A DNA stretch of 64,000 nt from Chalara sp. BL73 (lineage: Eukaryota > Ascomycota > Leotiomycetes > Helotiales). The notes below the pieces were generated by a model. That model was not told where the DNA came from and ran no database searches. It was given only the letters and a program-made list of their open reading frames with translations. Location of the stretch: positions 124,001-188,000 of the forward strand of contig CAKJVC010000142.1 of the NCBI GenBank assembly GCA_918026815.1, given 5' to 3'. How positions within the stretch are numbered: position 1 is the stretch's first letter; each line of letters starts with the position of its first letter. The position numbers and the translations under genes are program-made. Of this stretch, positions 1 through 9,611 are shown piece after piece.

Positions 1-478
1 TGTTTCCACCGGTATGGCATTTCAGTTGTTGCCAGTGTGGCTAAATTAATGATTAGTTGATTAGAAGACCAACCAACCAAAATCAATATTCCCGCGCAAC
101 TGTTCAAGGAAGGTTCACTTTATTTGCCGAGTTTCAAAGTCAACTTATGGGATATTAGGAGCAAAACAAATTCAAGAAATGTGATAAGAAATAACATATA
201 ATCCCACTATAGTAGTATAGTAAGTATAAAGTGGTCGTATCACAATATTTATTTTGACCTGCTTTTATCGAGCAGCAAGTTATTATGACATAAGACTTTG
301 ACCAAGACGTTATTCCCCCAAATTGATTATTAACGAGCGTAAGTTCCGACAATAGCCATATCATATTCCCCCTCCCCACTCTCAAACCCAATTGCCCGCA
401 GTTGCATATTCTAGCTCTCCGTAACTCTGCCAAAAAAGTACCGCATCTCCAATCGTTTCCGGTTGTACCATGCTGATA
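1..478. other. Gene-free left edge
   Basis: AT-rich sequence with no convincing exon. Downstream of the small secreted-protein gene, so it should hold that gene's 3' untranslated region. Nothing else is recognised. Confidence 0.5.
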
Positions 479-697
479 TCAGTTACCCGTTCTCCAGGCA
501 TTGGGGAATGGGTAAGCGCTGTCGATGTCGACCACATCATTAGGGAGCTCGGATCGAGTGGAAAGGTTGTCCAGGACAGGTTCGGCCCTCTTCTCTTGAA
601 GGGCCATAATTGAATCAGAGCCGACGGCCTTTGCAACAGGTGCAGCGAAGGCGAAGGGAGCTGCTAGTAGAGCAAGAAGAGGAATGACGAACTTCAT
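479..697 (-). CDS. Small secreted protein with one Lys-Arg (Kex2) site
   Basis: Single-exon reading frame of 72 residues with a true ATG at 697. Residues 1-19 form a clear signal peptide (positive start, long Leu/Ala/Phe core, AFA-AP cleavage region). A dibasic KR follows at residues 36-37, the usual Kex2 site. The part after it is acidic, then aromatic and Pro-rich near the end (SAYPFPNAW), with no cysteines. A TATATAAA lies about 120 nt upstream of the ATG on the minus strand, which supports a real promoter. The gene diverges from the UstYa-family gene starting at 1686. No family is recognised. The layout (signal peptide, pro-region, KR, short aromatic peptide) fits a processed secreted peptide or RiPP precursor, but a plain small effector or an unspliced fragment is also possible. 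Confidence 0.55.
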   Translation of the reverse strand: MKFVIPLLALLAAPFAFAAPVAKAVGSDSIMALQEKRAEPVLDNLSTRSELPNDVVDIDSAYPFPNAWRTGN

Positions 698-1685
698 GTT
701 GAAGAGAGCTTGAAGTCTTGCTAATGGTGTAATAATTATGAGTGACTATAATCGAACGTTTTGATTTGGTTCTAATGGATTGAAGAATGGATGTTGTGGC
801 CGGTGGCCAAAGGGGTTTATATATTCAAGATTGGGATCAATCTTTTCCAGGCTTGTATATTACACAATAGAGGATAATGCACATAAGTTGCTGTAGGCTG
901 GAGGATTTCTCATGGACCCCTGTAGAAAGAGATTCCTCGGAGAGAGAATTATTCCCTCTTTCATGGACAAGCGAATCGTATAGTCATAGTGTTATGAATA
1001 ACTTGCGCTAAACACAACCCTGACCAAGATTCCTTTATCCTAATGCTTTTTGTACAGTTTAGGACAATATACTTTGTCCAATGAAAAAGTGCTATTAACA
1101 AGTACTTCTTATTGCACAAATTCGGACAATTTATTTCTCCAGTTAGAAGGGTTGCTAAGAAGTTGTATGATGCAGGTCAACATATCTTCAAGCTAAAAAA
1201 TGCCGCTAATACCACTCTTTGACAAGGCCCTTGTGTGATAAGAGCATGCTGCTGTCATTTATGCAGCTACGTGTTATCACGCGACAATTTCGCCATCACG
1301 CACTAATCATTTTTTGTGTCTAGGTAAGCAGCTGAGTACTCGAAACAAGTCTTGGCGACGGAGCGCATTGTCTATGCTTAATCTTGACCCACACTTGCAT
1401 TTGACAGCTACCTTGCACCTAAAAAGGAAAGTACACGGAGTTATACCGATTGTAGGAAGATAACTTCTCAAATTGTATTAACAGAAACCAGGATAGCAGA
1501 ATCTGACCAACTGTAATATTGTGTGGGAAATATAGATTTGGAGCGCATATTAGGCTAAGCCCCTTGTGTAGTGTAGTACGCATGCTTACTCTAGGGGGAG
1601 GTTTCTATAATATTAGAACCATTCCCTTAAAGTTCATCTTTAACTTTCTGCCTCAAGATAGACTTCTGATGTTTTTTTCAAGTTC
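698..1685. promoter_or_regulatory. Divergent intergenic region between secreted-peptide and UstYa genes
   Basis: About 1 kb separates two head-to-head genes and should carry both promoters. The minus-strand TATATAAA at about 817-824 is the only core-promoter element seen clearly. The rest is AT-rich with no coding potential. Confidence 0.4.
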
Positions 1686-2722
1686 ATGCACATATCAGAA
1701 CATTTTATCATGGATAACAACTTTAAAGATTGTAGCACCTTCCAGGAAAACGAAAGTGATACAGACGACACTACACAGCTAATTGACGTATTCCAAGTCA
1801 GCAACAAGCGACACTGGAGGGTGCAGACAAATGTTATATCGCTCGTTGCTGGCACATTGTGGTTGATGGGTGCTATTGTGCTCTTTATTACGCGGTGCTT
1901 AAAAGCTCCGTCAGATGTACATTCGGAATGCGTGAATCCACAAGTACTATACTGTAAGAATACGCGATAAGAGTGGCTATTCCAAAAATTAAGAAAGCTG
2001 CTAATGTAAGATCATTTAGCGCCTGCACAAGAGGCCGTAAGGTACCGTCCGGTTTGGTTTACAGATGGGGTCTACGATAAAACGAAATATATGGGCTCGT
2101 CTCCAGAAGTAGACGAAGCATGGCGCAATGAATATTGTGTGTGAAAGACTTGAAGAATTCATTGACAAAAGCTCCTTCATGCTAACAATCTTTCTTTATA
2201 GCCTTTGGACTTGTTCGCATCACGAAAGACCAAGCCTCTAAGCTACCAAGCCAGACCTCACAGATTCCAGGAGATATAGATCATTACATTGTTGGTTTAG
2301 AAGTCTTCCATCAGCTGCACTGCTTAAATGCAATACGTAAGGCCCTTGATCCAGAGTACTATAATATTACTCTAGATTCAATGGCCCCAGATGACCGAAG
2401 CGAGCAGAGAGCTCATCTTGGTAAATATCATTTCGTCTTTGGTATAGAGGCGGGGTCTGACATTTTTCAACGCACAGATCATTGCTTAGAACTCTTGCGC
2501 CAAGCCACCATGTGCCATTCCGACATCTCGCTGAACGTCTTTACCTGGGTCCCCTTCAAGCAAAAAACTTTACCACATTCTGAATCTTGGCACTCATGCA
2601 GAGATTTTGAAGCAATCAAGCAGTGGTCCCACAAACATCAGCTCCTGGCTGGCCTAGATGAAGGCCAACACATGGAGCTTTCTCCGCCAAATGAACATAC
2701 TGTCAACGGATTTTCGTCATAA
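1686..2722 (+). CDS. UstYa-family (DUF3328) protein, four exons
   Basis: Exons 1686-1953, 2020-2136, 2202-2420 and 2478-2722 join in frame to 282 residues. Introns 1 and 2 have GTAAG/GTGTG donors and GCTAAT/GCTAAC branch sites. Intron 3 is 57 nt, a multiple of three without a stop, so it can be misread as coding. Removing it restores HLDHC. Residues 45-70 hold one membrane helix. The luminal part has YMGSSPEVDEAW, then HQLHC (165-169) and HLDHC (200-204), the paired HxxHC motifs of UstYa-type oxidases. In ustiloxin, asperipin and cyclochlorotine pathways such proteins act on ribosomal or nonribosomal peptides, often closing rings through Tyr or other side chains. The neighbouring secreted peptide makes a RiPP role worth testing. 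Family assignment is firm; the substrate is inference. Confidence 0.88.
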
Positions 2723-4168
2723 GTCAGTAACAATGTTACTGATAAAAGTTCTTACAATTTATGTTACAGTTAGTGTAGACTCTCAAATAGTTTTTGTTTG
2801 GTACAGAGTCTTGGAATGTGGACTTCACCTGATTACTGTCTTGGAGGTTAATCATTGAAGCTCGGCTTAGTTATTTCACGAAGCGAGAGCCCCTCTATCA
2901 GGAGCATATTGCGAATTGAAAATGATACTATACGCCTTATATTCTTACTTCTTATATTATTTACATGGCTTACAAGCCATTCCTTTGACCCTACTTCTGC
3001 ACGTGAAATAACGAGATTACGGGATTTCTGAATTGCGGCCATAGCGGCCACCACAATTTCGGATCTGAAACTTTCAAATTACAAAGTAATAGAGACCTAG
3101 ACCGATCAATTTTTCAAAAATGTGAGGCTATCATTGTTCCAGGTATGGAGTTAGCCCAGGTGCAATCATGTCTGTTTCCATGTTCAATTTCCATCGGCTA
3201 CTAGCAATTGCTGTGTCTCTCGCCACGCTAATTTTGGAGCTCCGGGAATCTTCCTCAGTTGTCACTTCATGTCACGATCATTTGTTGTCGCAATATACAC
3301 CTTGTACTTCGTAACTCGGTTAATAACGCGATCCTCTCTATGGTTGTGTTATTGCATTGAAGCAGTCGAAAATTAAGTGTGCTCAGTCATGGTCTTGGGC
3401 ACTATTAGACGGCACGATCAATTTCCCTTTCAAGGACTATAACCTTGATTACTTTCTTAACGATCAGTTTTTGGAAAGGAACCGCTCTTGCAACAAAGAG
3501 AGATTATAAGCATTAAGGCTTACGTCAATGTCGGGAGTGCGATTCTATTGTTACAAGCATTGTTTTATGCGCTAGAGGCGGAAAAGCTTAAGTGCTTTGG
3601 AAACTTGATCCTACTTTACTTGCAAGCTAAGCTTAAGGAATTCCAACAATTAATAACACAATAAAACTTCTTATTACACAAGGATCAAAAAACTTCGTAA
3701 GCAACTTTCAGTAATTCGACGCAGTATACCTACAGGCCGTTAAACAAAAATTTCAAGCATATCCGAACTTTCCGGGACAACATCAGATTTGTTGGCTGGA
3801 TTATGTCAAAATAACTATTGAATAATACGTAATTTACAAGTTCGAGCTTTTATTTAAAAAAAAAAAAACACTTCACGTCCACGAGCTATAGTAACTGTAG
3901 AATGTAGTGTTGCTTACAAAATCCTCTCAAAAAGCGGCTATATCGACGCGTACAAATTAGGAATAGAAAGCTTTTGGCTTACAAGGGGGGGGGGGGGGGG
4001 GGGAGGAGGGTTTCGAGACCTTTTTTGCACCTACTGTAGATAAGTAATCAGCGGCGATTAGATACCGATTACCTCGTCATCATTATCATCATCAGTGTAA
4101 TCACACAGAACCCTTCCGGCTTTTCGTGCCCAATACAGCCTTTCCTAGATCAATTCTCCCTGCGATCA
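2723..4168. other. Gene-free AT-rich region with poly-G run
   Basis: No supported gene. It contains an 11-bp inverted pair (GTTATTTCACG at about 2870 and its complement near 3002), a T-rich stretch followed by a poly-A run near 3860, and a run of 19 G at 3985-4003. The last ~160 bp should hold the promoter of the hydrolase gene starting at 4169. Confidence 0.45.
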
Positions 4169-5001
4169 ATGGATAGGCCGACGATCCTGATCGTGCCAGG
4201 CGGCTTCACAATGCCCGAATCGTACACTGACGTGATCACCCATGTCATGAATGAAGGACACCCCATTCAAGCTCTTCAACTTCCCAGCGTAGGCTACAAA
4301 ACCAACGTTCCGGGCACCATGCAAGACGATGCCGCTTTCATCGCTTGCGAAATCTCAAAGCACGCAAACGAAGGCAAGGTCCTCGTACTCATTGCCCACT
4401 CGTACGGCGGTCTACCTGCTACAGAAAGCATAAAAGGACTCAGCAAACGCGACAGACAGCGACAGGGCAATTCAGGCGGTCTGGTGAGACTTGCTTATAT
4501 TTCGTGCATCATTCTACCAGTTGGGGAATCCGATGCCAGCATTATTATGCCCGACAATATGCTTCCCCGAGCCGCTCCATTCGAAATTAGGTTAGATGTA
4601 TGTCTTGTTTCACTCAATTTGTGTGTCTGCGACTAACGCGAAATACAGGATGATGGATGGTTGCATCAGGCGGACATTTCGGCTGCTGCTTCTCATGTCT
4701 TCAACGACTTGCCAAAAGAAGAGGGCAAAAAGTGGCAAAGATGAGTACTCGTCATTCGGGCTCAACGTTTCCTGCTAGCCTGAGCCATGCTGGGTTTAAA
4801 GATGTGCCAGTTTCGTATTTGCTGTGTACCAAGGACCTTACGCAGGAGCCCGAGCTCCAGAGAGCGAGCATCGCGATGATGGAAAGGCAGATCGGCGGCA
4901 AGGTTGATGTTACAGAAATCGAATCTGGACATGCGCCAAATGCATCTCGGCCTAAGGAAGTCGCAGATTGGATCATCTCCATCACCGAGCGGTCAGCATG
5001 A
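4169..5001 (+). pseudogene. Alpha/beta hydrolase, frameshifted
   Basis: Exon 1 (4169-4597) encodes an alpha/beta-hydrolase N-terminus: ILIVPGGF (oxyanion-hole side), and the nucleophile elbow AHSYGG, a GxSxG-type Ser site. A 51-nt intron (4598-4648, GTATGT donor, CTAAC branch) leads in frame to DDGWLHQADI and on to KKWQ. There the frame hits TGA. The rest of the fold (DVPVSYLLCTKDL, then ESGHAP with the catalytic His) continues in the next frame to a stop at 5001. A single-base loss near 4738-4744, next to a run of five A, explains the break. Small fungal hydrolases of this family are about 250-280 residues and act on esters or polyketide-like substrates. It is either a young pseudogene or a sequencing error, since no other lesion is seen. 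Confidence 0.8.
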
Positions 5002-6124
5002 ATGAACGTCAACTGCATTTTGGCATGCCTTGGGAGATCTCTGGTTGTGTGACGTGGTGTCGCTTTGAGCCACTCCGACATTCGCTGAATTTTTCAGGCC
5101 ATCTCATCTAGACGACCCCTCAACAATCTCGAACTCACGTATCAAGCTTTCAACTTGTCCCAAACCTCAGCGGGAAAGTTTATTTGACATGTCATGGCAT
5201 TGGGCAACCCAGCGGGCACAGAGAGTTTCTTGGGCATGTAAACATCGCGACGAGCTCAAGTGGCTTTGTTGAGCAAGATGACTCTTTTGCAACTGGCGAA
5301 AAATTGTTGCGTATCCGCAGAAGAGGGAGCGGGGAGAGAGATATTTTGTGGTTTAGGTATTACACCTCCACCACAAGAGCACCTGCTGTTGTAAGAAACT
5401 CACGGACCTTTGCGGGAAGTGGACGGAGATCTCGATTACTTGGAATATTACTACTATTCCTCAACATACTACTACAGATATGGTAGAATAGTGGCTAGTG
5501 ACTGTTCTCATAGTACTAATGCTTCTCAAGATAACTCAAACCTCAAAACCCAATCGCTGCAAACTGTTCTATTGCGTCCGTTAAGGTGTAAAATAAGACT
5601 TCGGGGCGGGTATAGAAACCATTCCGCCGTCCCCAAACTCGTGCCTAGCTGATGCAGCTGCCGTGTTTCTGAACCGACATCTTGATTCTCTGTCGGAGAT
5701 GTAGCATGAACGGCATGCGACGAACTGTGATAAGGTAGTTCGTAGCCTTCTCTCTGCGTGTTTTCATTCTCTGGATCGCAATGCCCCAGAAAAGATGGAA
5801 AGTATCTTGGGTGCCCAGCAGACGCGCGCACATTAGGTTTGGAATGCAATAGACGCCTAACGATCGAGGATATGAAACAGAATGATGGCTTTATGGTATA
5901 ACCAGATCATCGTTGCCCTTGATTTATCATTCAAGGTGTGCTGAAGATGAAGCCGGCTGACTGAAGTAATGGCTTGGTGGACGACTACGTTGCGTCGACA
6001 AGCTTGAAGCACCATGAGGTCCCACAATGAAAATTGATAAAGGTATGTAGATATTAGTTAGAATTCTGTTTGTCTCGATGTGCGGACCTCATTTCATCTT
6101 TACCTTGCATATTCTCGGGGCACC
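5002..6124. other. Gene-free region
   Basis: Several open frames of 60-110 codons overlap on both strands here, but none has a recognisable domain, a consistent splice pattern or a signal peptide. Nothing supported. Confidence 0.4.
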
Positions 6125-6393
6125 CTTGTCCAACCAACAGTGTGAGTTGGGCATTGCAGATGTTAAGAACCGGGCGGAAGCTGTTAGGTAGATGTAGTGC
6201 AGGTTTCCTCTAAAATGATATTACCACATGCCTCAGGACTTGTCGCCTGATGTACGTGAAAGATTCCGCGATAAGTCAGTTTAACTTCCAACGAGGTTCT
6301 TAATTTAGCCAGCAACGCTGCAAATCTGAAAAACAGCAAAGGTGCTGAAAAAAAAGAGAGAGAGGTTCTGACAGGAACCCATCAGGAACAGCT
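6125..6393. repeat. Dispersed repeat, copy 1 (269 bp)
   Basis: Starts at CTTGTCCAACCAAC and ends at CAGGAACAGCT. The same sequence recurs in the same orientation at 13062-13329 with roughly 90% or higher identity by eye. Many differences are transitions (AGAACC against AGAATC, GTAGATG against GTAAATG). It has no coding capacity and no clear terminal repeats, so it may be a solo LTR fragment or a SINE-like unit. Confidence 0.85.
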
Positions 6394-7359
6394 ATTTATT
6401 GCTTTAGGCTCCACAAGGCCATATCAGCGTTCTTTACACGGTATGATGTAGTTTAAGGGTGGTGAAGCGATTAGATGCACTACAGTTGTTTCTAGATATA
6501 TCAGATTTAAAAACCTGGCCATTTTAGTCCAGTATATGCAAAAATCTGATATATAAACGCGCTTATAGCTATTGAGCTTATGCGCTACATTGCTATGCTT
6601 GAGTAGCTTATAACAACTAAAAAAACTTAGCTTGTTTAGTAAAGCAAGTAGCTTTTGTATTTATATTTATATTTATAATAAATATATTAAAAAACTAATA
6701 AATACGATATACTTCGGTTGCTATTCCTTTTTAAAATTAGTAGCACGTGACTTATGTCGCGACACACGCTGTGGATTTACAGATACAAAAAGCAACGGTG
6801 GTATTATGCGAGAATTTATAGCTGAGGAAGGAAAAGGAGCTCGAGGAGAGCAAGCTATATACACACGAGGGAGCCCTAGTGGCTCGGCAGCATGGCACGT
6901 GCTCGACCAGGGTCGGGACGTGACAACCCATGCCCTACCTAGTCGACGGTCCTCTCGAGCTCAACCTTCTTTCCTTAGTTTAGAATCCTCGTATTGAACC
7001 TATCAATTAGTCCTACCTAAACGCCTGATTATCACCTTGCAGGTGGTGAGGCTCGATGCTATGTGATTTGCCCAGCAACCCGATAGTGACCAAGAAAATA
7101 GTTACAGAAATTAAACTATTTAGGATTCTTATATATCTTGTACCAAATCGAATCCTCAAAGTGTCCTCACAAACATTAAAAGATATCCAGAGTCTACACA
7201 ATTACTATGCGGCTCCTGCGACGGTTGCGAAGTTTTCGATTAAAGAAATGTATCTCAGCATAAGCGCGCCGCCTTTACAATAAAGGAGATGTTCGCCCCA
7301 ATCGATGATAGATCTTCTAAGCATCATATTTACTTTTTGAACTCAATAACAATCTACTC
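6394..7359. repeat. Decayed retroelement-like sequence
   Basis: AT-rich DNA with a hairpin (GATATATCAGATTT at 6495-6508 and AAATCTGATATAT at 6543-6555). The stretch around 6765-6830 (CTGTGG...ACAGATAC...GCAACGGTGGTA) resembles 62325-62380, suggesting a dispersed, diverged LTR-type repeat. The following part (CTTGCAGGTGGTGAGG near 7038) also looks like element internal sequence. No transposase or polymerase domain is readable. Confidence 0.35.
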
Positions 7360-7725
7360 CTTTAGAATATCCTCCAGGTGGGAATCGGATTTTGCGAGTC
7401 TTAAACAGCTGCTTCGAGAAGCAGATGAGCGAGCGGAGCAGGAGCAAAGACGTGCAGAGGAACCCGACAAAAGGGCAGGGAAAGAGCGACGGCGCAGAGA
7501 GGGCGAGCAGGGAAATCGACAAGAAGCGGAGTCTCGCGCTCAAATCGAAGGGAAAGAATGCAAGACCTACAACGTTCGAGGAATACATACGTGCTTACCA
7601 CACACCTCTCTCTCGAAACCACTCCATATCCAAACAAACAAGCGTCTTAGTACAGAGGGCTCCAGTACCGCCGGTCCGAAGAACAAGCTGTGCGCTAGCC
7701 TAAATCACATGTCTTCTTGTTGAAT
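7360..7725 (+). pseudogene. Fragment of a fungal coiled-coil/charged-repeat protein
   Basis: A highly charged coiled-coil stretch (LLREADERAEQEQRRAEE and on) is followed by a part I recognise from a widespread, uncharacterised fungal family. That family reads TFEEYIRA-CH-LLSKPL-IQT-KSLSTKGSIT-P-NKLCP. Here TTFEEYIRAYHT is in one frame, while KPLHIQTNKRLSTEGS and PKNKLC are in another, so at least two frame changes occur within about 100 nt. Both ends are missing. In intact relatives the segment follows a long E/R-rich helix. Function unknown; clearly a relic. Confidence 0.6.
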
Positions 7726-8747
7726 TTTAGAGCACCCGTCCCGTCAAAGTCGTGGGCCCACAATTCCAAATATATGGCTGCGATCTGCTAATGGAATACT
7801 CCTACGTCAGTATGGGAGAAACTTCGAAGGGAAGTCCTAGACGAAAGGAACGGTTTTCAAATCATGACTTTGTAGGTATTCGAGAGATGACGGTATAAAG
7901 CAGTGTGCGAGTTAGTATTATTGTGACATATCGACCCCTAAAAAGCCAATACTATAAACCACGCAATATGAGATTTAAAATTTGTATACGTATTACAGCA
8001 AAAATTTGCAATCTTATATTATATCATACTATATACCGCGATATACTACAACACTAACTCTAAATGACGCTATTCCCAAATTAGCAATACAACAAAAGTC
8101 TTAGCTTTTTAAGTTCGGCTATTCGTACTAAATAGAGTAAAGTTCATTTCTTTATGTTTCTGACCCTTCTAATAAAGCCGCAAAATGGCCTGAGCACACT
8201 ATTTAGTATTATTGCCGATATGATATAAGATTCAATTTCCGTACTAATACTAGCGCTTTACGAGAATCTCGTACTAATACTAGCGTGGTATCAAAAAATC
8301 GATCTCATATGTCTCGAGACTCGATATTACTAAATACTACGATACTAACTCGTTCACTAGTATAGAGCAACCTCCCCCCCCCCCCCCCCCCCCACAACAA
8401 TACCTCCGATGCGCTCCTATCGACCTTGATATTCAGCAAGTAAATTCGGATCCAATGTCGATTTCTAAAACGTAATCCCCGTTCTCATGCCTGTGTATGC
8501 AAGGACAGAGTAGACATCTCTGTCTTTCAAACCGGGCTCTCGCCTCCACTCATTATAAGATACTTCTCCACTGTGCTCAAAACGGTGGGTATATCCGTCG
8601 GGTTTGCGCTTGTTGGACTATCCTGTACGTAACTCGAACTTCGATTGCATCTGCTGATATGGATGGCCGAGAGCTTCCAAGGATCATAGGATTTGGTACG
8701 GATGTATGCTGGCTGGATAGACCCTAACATCTTTGTATCGAGTCCAA
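7726..8747. other. AT-rich gap with direct repeat and poly-C run
   Basis: No gene recognised. Holds a 16-bp direct repeat CGTACTAATACTAGCG at 8240-8255 and 8270-8285 (30-bp period) and a run of 20 C at 8374-8393. Probably transposon debris. Confidence 0.45.
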
Positions 8748-9149
8748 TCACCCGTTATATCGGAACCGCACTGGGTCAACGCGGTCACCGCCCCACGCAT
8801 AGCGCCACAACCTAATGCGGGCACCAGCCATTGTGGCGGCGTAAACGAACATCTTCCCCTGGGCGTGTTCGAGGTGTAATGCGCAGCATCTCATGGCTTG
8901 TTCCTCTAGTGCCCTTAAACTGTATTGTTGATTCGTACTCGTCCGCTTGCACTCGGCGAAGCAAAGGGTATTAATATCCCAGCTGGCATCGAGATAGATG
9001 ATCACAATGTCACAGCGACGCTCAGGTGTGTGGTTTGGTGGTTGCCGGGAGTTAATGAAAGTCTCCCTGTCCGCAAATATGTATTTATTGAAGATTATTT
9101 CCATCAAAGCGGCCGTCTCCTTTTCCTTAGGGTTCGCTGTTCCGGTCAC
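8748..9149 (-). pseudogene. Partial conserved fungal protein, nuclease-like core
   Basis: About 133 codons are open, but there is no ATG at the upstream end (the frame opens at a GTG). The middle reads CDIVIIYLD, then NTLCFAECKR, then LEEQAMRCCALHLEH, then MFVYAATMAGARIRLWRY. The D...ECK spacing resembles the PD-(D/E)xK-like pattern of an uncharacterised fungal family that reads ...LFVECKR... with a C-terminal RLWKY. The frame stops soon after RLWRY, while relatives continue further as I remember them. I read it as a truncated copy lacking its start. The nuclease idea is inference from one motif only. Confidence 0.35.
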
Positions 9150-9611
9150 GATGTTTACAATATAAAGGCACAGGCTCGATCTGGCATGAAATGATACAGG
9201 AGACAGTTCTTTTTCTTCGTGTTAGCTACAATATAAGTCGTTATCATATTTACGATAGAGTTACTCAGACTGATCTACGAAAGGACATAAATTACACCGA
9301 TAATATATCAAGAATAATAGATATATCTCGACGTTTTATTATGAAAACTCGGGATGGCTCGCTAGTTGGCGGGTCAGGGAGATAGTCAAACCGACCAGCA
9401 TGACTTTCGCAATGTCAGAAGTTTGACATCAGAATTAAAGTAATGGAGGTGGTAGCTCGTAACAAGATCTCGTTATATTCCTTGACAAAATAAGGCTACT
9501 CTTCTTCTACAATTATGATATTGGCCAAACTTAAACCCCATCTGGCCCAAATATAGAAACTATAAGCTGCCTTTTACTTATCTCCCGAAGTCTGTCAACA
9601 GCTACTTTATC
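9150..9611. other. Short intergenic region
   Basis: AT-rich, no coding features; 3' side of the F-box gene. Confidence 0.4.

Noticed and set aside
2859..3060. Inverted pair around GTTATTTCACG suggested a small MITE
   Set aside because: Only about 11 bp match perfectly, the outer parts are poor and no target duplication is present.
5184..5850. Overlapping open frames of 80-110 codons
   Set aside because: Several frames on both strands overlap without motifs, start context or splice sites; consistent with chance.
6632..6997. Protein-coding gene of about 120 codons
   Set aside because: The frame crosses an AT-rich low-complexity start and a region that recurs as a repeat near 62.3 kb; no signal of coding conservation.
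8240..8285. CRISPR-like or regulatory array from the CGTACTAATACTAGCG repeat
   Set aside because: Only two copies with a 14-bp gap, in a fungal genome; a simple local duplication.
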